A stretch of DNA of 24,071 bases from an uncultured Collinsella sp. (lineage in GTDB: Bacteria; Actinomycetota; Coriobacteriia; Coriobacteriales; Coriobacteriaceae), in assembly GCA_902465105.1 (NCBI GenBank), contig CABQLM010000027.1, positions 1 to 24,071 of the forward strand, read 5' to 3'. Under the pieces are notes generated by a model that worked only from the letters and a program-made list of their open reading frames with translations, made no database searches and had not been told where the DNA came from. Shown piece after piece: positions 16,272 through 22,801 of the stretch. Position numbers and translations under genes: made by a program. The stretch's first letter is position 1, and each line of letters starts with the position of its first letter.

Positions 16272-17738
16272 ATGCGTATCTACAACAGCGCTACCCATAA
16301 AAAGGAAGAGTTCCAGCCCATCGAGTCCGGCAAGGTCCGCATGTACGTGTGCGGCCCCACGGTCTACGACAACATCCACATCGGCAACGCTCGTACGTTC
16401 ATCAGCTTTGACGTGATCCGCCGTTGGCTCATCGCGAGCGGCTACGAGGTCACGTTCGCCCAAAACCTCACCGATGTCGACGACAAGATCATCAAGCGCG
16501 CTAACGAGCAGGGTCGTACGGCCGCTGAGGTCGCGACGGAGTTCTCCGACAAGTTTATTGGCGTCATGCGCGCTGCCAACGTGCTTGATCCCGATGTGCG
16601 CCCCCGTGCCACCAAGGAGATCGGCCCCATGATTGCCATGATCAAGACGCTCATCGAGCAGGGCCACGCCTATGCCGCCGATAACGGCGATGTGTACTTT
16701 GCCGTGCGCAGCGATCCCAACTACGGTCAGGTCTCGGGCCGCAACATCGACGACCTTATGGTTGGCGCGCGCATCGAGGAGAACGAGGACAAGAACGACC
16801 CGCTCGACTTTGCCCTGTGGAAGGCCGCCAAGCCCGGCGAGCCCAGCTGGCCGAGCCCCTGGGGCGAGGGCCGTCCCGGTTGGCATACCGAGTGCGCCGC
16901 CATGGTTCACCGCTACCTGGGTACCCCGATCGACATTCACGGCGGCGGTTCCGACCTGGCCTTCCCGCATCACGAGAACGAGTGCGCCCAGGCCACCTGC
17001 GCCTGGCACCAGGGTTTCTCCAACACCTGGATGCATACGGGCATGCTGCTGGTCGACGGAGAGAAGATGTCCAAGTCGCTCGGAAACTTCTTTACGCTGG
17101 CCGAGGTGCTCGAGCAGCACTCTGCCGCGGCCCTGCGCCTGCTGATGCTGCAGACGAGCTATCGCTCGCCGCTCGACTTTTCTTGGGAGCGCCTGGAGGG
17201 TGCCGAGAATTCGCTCACGCGTATCGCCGGTACGGTCGAGAACCTGCGTTGGGCTGCGAACCACTCGACAGCCGATGCTGATGGGGATGCTGCCGAGGCG
17301 TTTGCCGCCAAGGCCGCCGAGACCCGTGCCGCCTTTAAGGAGTGCATGGACGACGACTTTAACACCGCCGGTGCCATGGGCGCCGTCTTTGGCTTTGTGA
17401 CCGAGTGCAACCAGTACCTGGAGCAGGCGGGTGACGCTGTCGACAAGGCCGCTGCCCTTGCCGCCGCCGATACGCTGGCAGAGTTGCTCAATACGTTTGG
17501 CGTCGAGCTTCCCGAGCCCAAGGTCGAGCTGCCGCTGGGCCTGCTGGGCGTTGCCGCCGGTCTGGTCGCCTACACGGGCGACGACGTGGACGAGGCCGCT
17601 GCCAAGATTCTCGAGGCCCGCGCCGAGGCCCGTGCCGCCAAAAACTGGGATCTGGCCGACGCCATCCGCGACCAGCTCAAGGACCTGGGCCTCACCATTG
17701 AAGATACGGCCGCGGGTACTCGTATCAAGACTCTCTAG
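16272..17738 (+). CDS. cysS: Cysteinyl-tRNA synthetase
   Basis: A 488-residue class I synthetase that charges tRNA-Cys. The zinc site uses C27 (VCGPTVYD), the cysteine in GWHTECAAM, and H/E in HHENEC. The ATP motifs are HIGN (36-39) and KMSKS (265-269). An anticodon-binding helical region follows, and the C-terminal part from about 420 resembles the small CysS tail domain. It begins 3 bases after ispF with GGAG in the ispF end (AAGGAGTAACG), so it shares the transcript. Bacillus-like orders carry gltX and cysE between ispF and cysS; both are absent here. After it comes a 143-base gap with a foldable RNA. Confidence 0.96.
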   Translation: MRIYNSATHKKEEFQPIESGKVRMYVCGPTVYDNIHIGNARTFISFDVIRRWLIASGYEVTFAQNLTDVDDKIIKRANEQGRTAAEVATEFSDKFIGVMRAANVLDPDVRPRATKEIGPMIAMIKTLIEQGHAYAADNGDVYFAVRSDPNYGQVSGRNIDDLMVGARIEENEDKNDPLDFALWKAAKPGEPSWPSPWGEGRPGWHTECAAMVHRYLGTPIDIHGGGSDLAFPHHENECAQATCAWHQGFSNTWMHTGMLLVDGEKMSKSLGNFFTLAEVLEQHSAAALRLLMLQTSYRSPLDFSWERLEGAENSLTRIAGTVENLRWAANHSTADADGDAAEAFAAKAAETRAAFKECMDDDFNTAGAMGAVFGFVTECNQYLEQAGDAVDKAAALAAADTLAELLNTFGVELPEPKVELPLGLLGVAAGLVAYTGDDVDEAAAKILEARAEARAAKNWDLADAIRDQLKDLGLTIEDTAAGTRIKTL

Positions 17739-17761
17739 TATTTGTCGACCGTTCGAGGTGT

Positions 17762-17830
17762 GGCAGATTGCCTTGAAAGAGGAAGGTATAGACCTGGTGG
17801 TCATGCCCGACGATTGAAAGGCAAGGTGCC
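17762..17830 (+). ncRNA. Putative structured RNA before rlmB
   Basis: Three nested stems fit on one strand: GGCA/TGCC (17762-17765 with 17827-17830), TTGCCTT/AAGGCAA (17768-17774 with 17818-17824), and GGTAT-a-GACC/GGTC-ATGCC (17785-17807) closed by a TGGT loop. No T-run follows. It could be a leader of rlmB, a processing site, or chance. In Firmicutes mrnC occupies this spot; nothing like it is here. Confidence 0.35.
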
Positions 17831-17881
17831 GTGGCTCGGACGGTCGATTCTTATTCGTTTTCTATTTAAGGAGGCCGTCTT

Positions 17882-18802
17882 ATGGCCGACAATCACAAGC
17901 GTGCTCCGCGTGGTGGCAAGCAGACCGCCTCTGGCTCGCGTTCGATTCGCCGCAACGACCGCACTGCCGCTCCCAAGGGCCAGCGCGAGCGCTCCCAAGC
18001 CCAGGCTGCGCGTCCGCAGCGAGATCGCAACCGCGACAACGTTCAGGCTCCCAAGGGCGAGTTTATCGAAGGTCGCCGTGCTGCCGCCGAGGCGCTGCGT
18101 ACCGGCTTTCCCGTCAAGTGCGCGCTCATCGCCGAGGGCGGGGAGCGCGACGCCGCCCTGTCTCGTCTGGTCGATGATCTTAACGCCGCGGGCGTCCGCA
18201 TTAAGTACGTGCCGCGCGCACAGCTCGATGTGCTTTCGAGCCATGGCGCTCACCAAGGCATCGCGCTCGAGGTGGGCAACTTCCCCTATGCCGATGTCGC
18301 TGACATCCTCGACCGCGCGGGCGACGGTCCGGCCCTTGTCGTCGTGCTCGACCATGTGACCGACGACGGCAACTTTGGCGCCATCGTGCGCTCCGCCGAG
18401 GTTGTGGGCGCGGCTGGCGTCGTCGTCGCTAACAAGCGTGCCGCCGGCGTGACCGTTGGCAGCTACAAGACTTCTGCCGGCGCCGTCATGCATCTGCCTA
18501 TCGCTCAGGTCCCCAATATCGCCCGTGTGCTCGATGACCTCAAGGCCGCTGGCTTTTGGGTGGGCGGTGCCTCCGAGCATGCCGAGGGCAGTTGCTGGGA
18601 TGCTCCCTTCGAGGGCCGCGTGGCGCTCGTTATGGGCTCCGAGGGCGACGGCATCTCGCGCCTAGTGCTCGAGAAATGTGACTTTTTGACCAAGCTTCCC
18701 CAGCGCGGCATGACCGAGAGTCTCAACGTTGCCCAGGCAACCACCGCGCTGTGCTTTGAGTGGCTACGTCGCAATGCCGGCGAGCTCATGGGGGAGGAGT
18801 AG
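17882..18802 (+). CDS. rlmB: 23S rRNA 2'-O-ribose methyltransferase RlmB/TrmH family
   Basis: A 306-residue SPOUT-class RNA methyltransferase; the family moves a methyl group from SAM to a ribose in 23S rRNA (G2251 in E. coli for RlmB). A basic, disordered N-terminus (1-58) precedes the RNA-binding domain, which begins EFIEGRRAAAEAL. The trefoil-knot domain carries motif 1 DHVTDDGNFGAIVRSAE, motif 2 VMGSEGDGI and motif 3 RGMTESLNVAQA. AAGGAGG stands 8 bases before the ATG. It is followed after 3 bases by the YacP gene. The exact target base is assumed from the family and the rlmB-yacP linkage. Confidence 0.9.
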   Translation: MADNHKRAPRGGKQTASGSRSIRRNDRTAAPKGQRERSQAQAARPQRDRNRDNVQAPKGEFIEGRRAAAEALRTGFPVKCALIAEGGERDAALSRLVDDLNAAGVRIKYVPRAQLDVLSSHGAHQGIALEVGNFPYADVADILDRAGDGPALVVVLDHVTDDGNFGAIVRSAEVVGAAGVVVANKRAAGVTVGSYKTSAGAVMHLPIAQVPNIARVLDDLKAAGFWVGGASEHAEGSCWDAPFEGRVALVMGSEGDGISRLVLEKCDFLTKLPQRGMTESLNVAQATTALCFEWLRRNAGELMGEE

Positions 18803-18805
18803 CAC

Positions 18806-19483
18806 ATGTCCAAGAAAAACCGCGCCAAGTCCAAGGCCAAGCGCTTTGGCGAGGGCTCGGCTAAGCCGATTTTTTCGGCCGCGACCTACGGCGTGGGCGG
18901 CAATGCGTTTGCGCAGGCCATCGCCGACCCGGTCTCGACGGTGCACTCCAATAAGCCCGAGCTGTTGGTGGTCGACGGCTACAATGTGATCCACTGCACG
19001 CCGCGCTACGAAAAACTCGTGTACGACCATTCCGACGATCCGTATTCCAGCGACGTTCACGATATGGCGCGCACCGCGCTCATCAACGACGTCGCCGCGT
19101 TTGCTCAAGGCCGCTACGAGGCCGTAATCGTGTTTGACGGTGCAGGCAATATCTCCAGCGAGCGTCCCAACCTGCCGGCCCGCGGTGTGCGCATCGAGTT
19201 TTCGCCGACGGGCGTTTCGGCAGATACTGTGGTGCAGAAACTTTGCATCGAGGCGCGCGAGGAAGGCCGCGCGTGCTCTGTGGTGTCGAGCGACGGCACG
19301 ATCCAAGCCGTCGTCATGGGCAAGGGCGTCACGCGCATCTCGAGCCGCATGCTGGTGGACGAGATCAAACAGATCGATAACGACGTTCACGAGGCAGAGG
19401 AGGCTCCGCAGATCAAGATGACCCTGGGCAGTCGCCTAAGCCCCGAGGCGCTGGCCAAGCTCAAGGCCCTCCGCGGGAGGTAG
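18806..19483 (+). CDS. YacP-type NYN-domain ribonuclease
   Basis: A 225-residue protein with a basic N-terminal tail (1-25) and a NYN_YacP nuclease domain from about residue 50. Acidic residues of the PIN-like active site sit in VVDGYNVIH, VFDGAGN and SSDGTIQ. The family includes B. subtilis Rae1/YacP, a ribosome-linked mRNA endonuclease; activity here is inferred. A strong GGGGGAGGAG lies ahead of the ATG at 18806, inside the end of rlmB. It is the last gene of the disA operon. In Bacilli sigH, rpmG, secE and nusG follow; here accessory DNA does. Confidence 0.87.
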   Translation: MSKKNRAKSKAKRFGEGSAKPIFSAATYGVGGNAFAQAIADPVSTVHSNKPELLVVDGYNVIHCTPRYEKLVYDHSDDPYSSDVHDMARTALINDVAAFAQGRYEAVIVFDGAGNISSERPNLPARGVRIEFSPTGVSADTVVQKLCIEAREEGRACSVVSSDGTIQAVVMGKGVTRISSRMLVDEIKQIDNDVHEAEEAPQIKMTLGSRLSPEALAKLKALRGR

Positions 19484-19510
19484 GGGAGTTGGCGGGGCGA
19501 TGCTGTCTCG

Positions 19511-20518
19511 CTAACTCCATTCAGCGATGTCGATCATTCTTTTGAGGCGCCATGTTAGCGCCTCTTTTAGATAAGGCAGTCTCGCTGTAAGAGCGTCGTT
19601 TTTGGATAGGATTCCGATTGCCTCGTCAACGAAGCCTTCGAGTTTGTCGCCGTCAAACCAGCTCATATCCTCAACAAGCAGCATTTGTTTCGCGGGGTTT
19701 GAATGAAACTGCGCGCTGGTAAAACTGTGCTCTCCCGCCCTAAGCTCCTCTAGAGAAACGTTGCACCAGAGCGATGAGCCCGAATCGAAGATGGGGGCAG
19801 GTCTGCAGGCTAGCGTGTTGACGTTTCGCACAAGGCCAAAGTTACGCCAATGACGGTCATAGTTGGCGATGATGTCGTCGCACGCGATCATGCGGTCAAG
19901 GGCATCCTTGACGCCTGTTACCCCGAGCTTCTCGCAGTTTGCTACATATCGCTCGTAGTCGGTTAGTCTTTCATCTGCGTTTGCGTACTGGTTTACATAG
20001 AACGCAGGGATATACTCTTCTTCATCAGTTAAGAAGACATCGCATATGCTCAGGGCGGAAGTGCCCGTGCCCTCGAGCGAGTAGGGCACATAGTCGCAGG
20101 CGTTTAGGATGCGACGATGGAGCGCGGTCGCTACCAGCTCGTTATATGGTTCTTGGTTCAGGTGCGCTCCTGCCTTGTGCAGAATTCGACGCCCGCCCTC
20201 GCATGTCCAATACTTCTGAAGGTTGCCGTCCGAGGTGTTATCGGGCTTTGCGGCGGCTGCTTTGCCCTCTGGGGCGAAGGGTGCGATGGACAGAGAGACG
20301 TCGTCAAAAGCATTATTGAAGAAGTTAATATCTTCCCAGGTGAGACCGGAATCTTGGGGTCTAATCCAATACTGGTCGGATAGGGAGAGGCCGAGATTTC
20401 GCTGGATGAGTTCGTCGGGAACATCGACTGCTGCTTCTGCCAACAGGGATGCAAGCCCAATGCGCGCGAGCGGGATACCGCGGCCTCGCCACCAACTGCG
20501 GAAAGAGTCGAGCGACAC
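19511..20518 (-). pseudogene. HipA-like kinase domain, C-terminal part of a split gene
   Basis: The 335-residue reading frame holds a HipA-like serine/threonine kinase fold. It has TSDGNLQK (95-102), a likely ATP lysine in RRILHKAG (K115), the catalytic loop NYDRHWRNFG (D221, N226) and the metal aspartate in PIFDSG (D245). HipA enzymes phosphorylate targets such as GltX and slow growth. It can be read from a GTG at 20518, but the protein-like frame continues upstream of that (IGVLGPNSP) to about 20550, where the N-terminal HTH part (20158-20850) is in another frame. With one base added at the G-run 20547-20550 the two join into one 446-residue protein. Either it is a pseudogene, or the base call is wrong, or this part is made on its own. 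GC is lower than in the operon beside it. Confidence 0.75.
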
Positions 20519-20850
20519 GGGACTATTGGGGCCAAGTACTCCAATAGGGGCGTGGCACGATCGACGTCGGCGCCGATGTGGGTAAAGTCTTTTCGCGATG
20601 TGCTGTAGACCAGCTGGGCGACTTCGTGCGTGCGGTTCATGAGGGTAAACGTAATCTCACTTTTTCCATGGCCTCGACGGGGGCGTCCCCCCGTTTTGGT
20701 CACGGAGCGGAGTCGTGCGTTGACGCTGCCTTTGTCGATGAGCCATACACCAGAAGCCTTGCGGGCCTCAAGTGCTCCGTTTTTTATGAGCTCCTGCACC
20801 CTGCGCGGAGTGATGTCGAGTAGCTCTGCAGCTTCCTTCGTGGTCAACAT
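20158..20850 (-). pseudogene. HTH DNA-binding N-terminal part of the split HipA-like gene
   Basis: The frame starts MLTTKEAAELLDITPRRVQELIKNG, written here only as its key features: an excisionase/MerR-like winged HTH at residues 2-45 with the wing at GVWLID, then a basic GGRPRRG stretch (54-60). Up to about residue 101 it looks like protein. After that it is the HipA-like gene read out of frame (19511-20518), so the last 129 residues are probably meaningless. The real product would be a DNA-binding domain fused to a HipA-like kinase, combining the HipB and HipA jobs in one chain. The start at 20850 has a weak GAAGGG site. Repeated operators lie 20-80 bases upstream. Confidence 0.7.
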
Positions 20851-20868
20851 CGCGAAACCCTTCGCCAG

Positions 20869-20927
20869 AACGAATAGTTTTATCTATTCCATTGTAATTA
20901 AAACTATTCGTTTTGACGAATAGTTTT
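20869..20927. promoter_or_regulatory. Repeated palindromic operators
   Basis: The word ACGAATAGTTTT occurs at 20870-20881 (plus), 20900-20911 (minus) and 20916-20927 (plus). Copies two and three form a perfect 12-bp inverted repeat around TTTG. Copy one pairs with a weaker CTATTC at 20884-20889 (GAATAG-6-CTATTC). So two dimer sites lie between the HTH-HipA gene and the tRNA. A possible minus-strand -10, TACAAT, lies between them (20896-20891). The HTH-HipA protein is the natural candidate binder, for autorepression. Confidence 0.65.
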
Positions 20928-20952
20928 GAGATGTGGTCGGTCAAAGGGCCTG

Positions 20953-20981
20953 TTGCACCCCGTCCGCAATTCCTTTATTCT
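20953..20981 (+). promoter_or_regulatory. Probable promoter of tRNA-Thr
   Basis: TTGCAC (20953-20958), a 17-nt spacer, and TATTCT (20976-20981) put a start near 20988, about 24 bases before the tRNA. A small GCGC-GAAA-GCGC hairpin (20993-21004) would sit in the leader. The match to consensus is moderate. Confidence 0.45.
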
Positions 20982-21011
20982 TAATTGGCTTCGCGCGAAA
21001 GCGCCAAGTGT

Positions 21012-21086
21012 GCCAGTGTGGCGCAACGGTAGCGCAACTGATTTGTAATCAGTGGGTTGCGGGTTCGATTCCTGTCACTGGCTCCA
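21012..21086 (+). tRNA. tRNA-Thr (anticodon UGU)
   Basis: The acceptor arms GCCAGTG (21012-21018) and CACTGGC (21076-21082) pair fully, with discriminator T and an encoded CCA (21084-21086). The anticodon stem ACTGA/TCAGT encloses TTTGTAA, giving anticodon TGT (21044-21046), which reads ACA and related Thr codons. The T-arm has GGTTCGATTC. It lies between accessory genes; tRNA 3' ends are common integration sites, but no second copy of this end is in the window. Confidence 0.96.
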
Positions 21087-21094
21087 TTAACAAA

Positions 21095-21136
21095 AACGCA
21101 GGTCAGAGATTGTTTTCTCTGGCCTGCGTTCTTGTT
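21095..21136 (+). terminator. Terminator of tRNA-Thr
   Basis: AACGCAGGTCAGAGA (21095-21109) pairs with TCTCTGGCCTGCGTT (21116-21130), 15 positions with one G-U pair, then CTTGTTT. It is 8 bases after the CCA. The U-tract is broken but the stem is very stable. Confidence 0.75.
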
Positions 21137-21148
21137 TATAGGACGCTG

Positions 21149-21184
21149 TGTGCAACTGACTGTGCAATGCTGTGTGCAATAAAA
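21149..21184 (+). repeat. Three 12-bp iterons after the tRNA
   Basis: TGTGCAA starts at 21149, 21161 and 21173, an exact 12-bp period; GCTGTGTGCAA is repeated in full at 21145 and 21169. Iterons of this kind are used by replication initiators or as integrase arm sites. The role here is unknown. Confidence 0.45.
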
Positions 21185-21253
21185 CGGGTTTTAACTCTTC
21201 AAAATTGAAATGCGTATTCACAATCTCGTCACGTTTAGAACGTCTTGTCGATG

Positions 21254-22432
21254 TTATTCGGAATCGAAACCCCGTGCTTTCCGATCCATCCGGCGTATAG
21301 CTTGTCTCTCTGCTTGAACCATGCGACGCGCATGTTCCTCATGCGCCTTTGTGCAATATGATTTCTGTTTCTTAGTCGTCCTCCTCGGTTTTGACTGCTC
21401 CTTCTTCGCGGCCTCTGGGCTTGTAAGTGCGTGCATCGTTTGCTGACGGATCTTGTAGGGACGTCTGCAGAGTTCACAAGAACGCCAGGCTTGATTGCTC
21501 TGAAGATATTCCAGAAGCTGCGCAGTAAATGCCCTGGTAAGACTCCCCGCAAATTGTTTTTCAGGTTCCAGGTCTATTTTTGCCAGTTTTAGAAGAGTGC
21601 GATCAAGGATGATGCGGTGATTTTCGGGATAAGGATGCAGAGCGAGATCCAGAAAGGCGGCGAGGGGCGCTTCGAGCGATTCCAAGTAACGAGAGGCGAC
21701 AATTCTTGCAGCGATGACATTCGGTTGTAAATCGTGCTCATTAATCTTTGAATTGATTTCTACGGGCAACTGACAAGCGACGGAAAGCTGGCCGAAGTGT
21801 TTCATGACGCTCTTGTTATTAGGCAATTTGGTCAGCAGCTTAATTGTCATGTCATAAGCCTTTGGCCCAAACGCAGATTTACACGCGAAGAGAAGCGCTG
21901 CGACTTGCATGATAGATATGGTAGAAAGCAGGTCATCCATCAGAATGACTTGCTCGTTATTCTTCCTTATACCCTGAATCAGGTTTGCCGCTTCTGTACC
22001 AGCTGAACCGTCGCGTCCTTTGTAGTGATTAAACAACGATAAATCAAAGGCGTCTCTGATTTCGACACTTCTTTGTGAACCGTCTAGTGCGTCTTGCCAT
22101 TTTTCAAAGCCGTCACCTATCGGATTGTCAGAGAACTCATCGTTAGAGATATATCGTTTTTCAACCCGCTCAAACTCTCCGGCGTAGGGTGAAACGGGGA
22201 GACCGTAGGCTTCGATGAAACGTTTGACTTCACCTAAGTCACTCGTATCTAAATTGAGTAGGGCACCCGTTGCAAAGCCGTCTGGAAGACCGTATGCCTT
22301 GGCTCCGGCTTTGCAAAGGAACGCCGGACGCTCTGAGCCGTCGAAATTGACGTAAATCAGTCGGGCAATTGGCAATGTCCAAGGGATTAAGTCGTCGTTA
22401 GTGGTGGGAACTTTAATTTTTCCTGTACTCAT
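21254..22432 (-). CDS. Unrecognised 392-residue protein with C-terminal Cys/His cluster
   Basis: I do not recognise the family. The N-terminal two thirds look like a soluble, mixed and then helical protein. The C-terminal 78 residues hold CELC (C319, C322), a very basic Lys/Arg linker, then YCTKAHEEH (C360, H364, H367), which could bind one zinc and touch nucleic acid. The tail after it is basic and helical. GC is clearly lower than in the housekeeping genes, in line with transferred DNA. The ATG at 22432 has GGAG 6 bases ahead. A good promoter (22482-22510) drives it, divergent from the small HTH gene at 22553. It could be an element-borne regulator or a defence effector; there is no evidence for either. 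Confidence 0.7.
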   Translation of the reverse strand: MSTGKIKVPTTNDDLIPWTLPIARLIYVNFDGSERPAFLCKAGAKAYGLPDGFATGALLNLDTSDLGEVKRFIEAYGLPVSPYAGEFERVEKRYISNDEFSDNPIGDGFEKWQDALDGSQRSVEIRDAFDLSLFNHYKGRDGSAGTEAANLIQGIRKNNEQVILMDDLLSTISIMQVAALLFACKSAFGPKAYDMTIKLLTKLPNNKSVMKHFGQLSVACQLPVEINSKINEHDLQPNVIAARIVASRYLESLEAPLAAFLDLALHPYPENHRIILDRTLLKLAKIDLEPEKQFAGSLTRAFTAQLLEYLQSNQAWRSCELCRRPYKIRQQTMHALTSPEAAKKEQSKPRRTTKKQKSYCTKAHEEHARRMVQAERQAIRRMDRKARGFDSE

Positions 22433-22481
22433 AAGTGCTCCTCTAGCTGCTCAAAGCCCGTTAAACTCCATTCTGCTAAAA

Positions 22482-22510
22482 ATAATAGTTAGCGCCATGT
22501 CGCAGGTCAA
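22482..22510 (-). promoter_or_regulatory. Promoter of the 392-residue protein gene
   Basis: On the minus strand TTGACC (22510-22505), a 17-nt spacer and TATTAT (22487-22482) match five of six bases at each box. Transcription would start near 22475, leaving about 43 bases of leader. An inverted repeat GTAGT-4-ACTAC (22511-22524) abuts the -35 box and could be the site of the HTH protein at 22553. Confidence 0.7.
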
Positions 22511-22552
22511 GTAGTGTGAACTACGTAAACCACACGAACGAAAGGAGTTCAG

Positions 22553-22801
22553 ATGAACGATATAAACGCGAATCAAATGAGCACTGTGAGGCGTAAGGAA
22601 TGGTGTCGAGCTTTGAACAAGATTCCGTATGCTTGTGTCACAGCGCGTGATATCGCAATGCTCATGAACGTTTGTAAGACGACTTCAATTGAGATTCTAA
22701 AAGCAGCGGGTGGAATCAAGATCGGTCGGGCCTGGCGCGTCGACAAAGCTGACCTGATCACATACCTTGCCGGTCTGGAGTGCGATAACAATGACCGCTA
22801 A
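22553..22801 (+). CDS. Small excisionase-like HTH protein
   Basis: An 82-residue protein with one helix-turn-helix at about residues 27-70: VTARDIAMLMNVCKTTSIEIL, summarised here as a DNA-recognition helix pair, and a wing IGRAWRVDKADLITYL typical of excisionase/MerR-like HTH_17 proteins. AAAGGAG lies 6 bases before the ATG. It overlaps the next gene by 11 bases and diverges from the 392-residue protein gene, so it may control both promoters. Such proteins serve as excisionases or plasmid-type regulators in integrated elements. No integrase accompanies it here. Confidence 0.72.
   Translation: MNDINANQMSTVRRKEWCRALNKIPYACVTARDIAMLMNVCKTTSIEILKAAGGIKIGRAWRVDKADLITYLAGLECDNNDR

Noticed and set aside
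16245..17804. Minus-strand open frame of 519 codons
   Set aside because: It is the antisense shadow of cysS.
20547..20550. Programmed -1 frameshift joining the HTH and HipA-like frames
   Set aside because: The C-run is only four bases and does not form a normal X-XXY-YYZ slippery site in the right frame, and no downstream pseudoknot was seen; a plain one-base loss is simpler.
20933..21208. Plus-strand frame of 91 codons
   Set aside because: It runs straight through the tRNA-Thr gene and its terminator.
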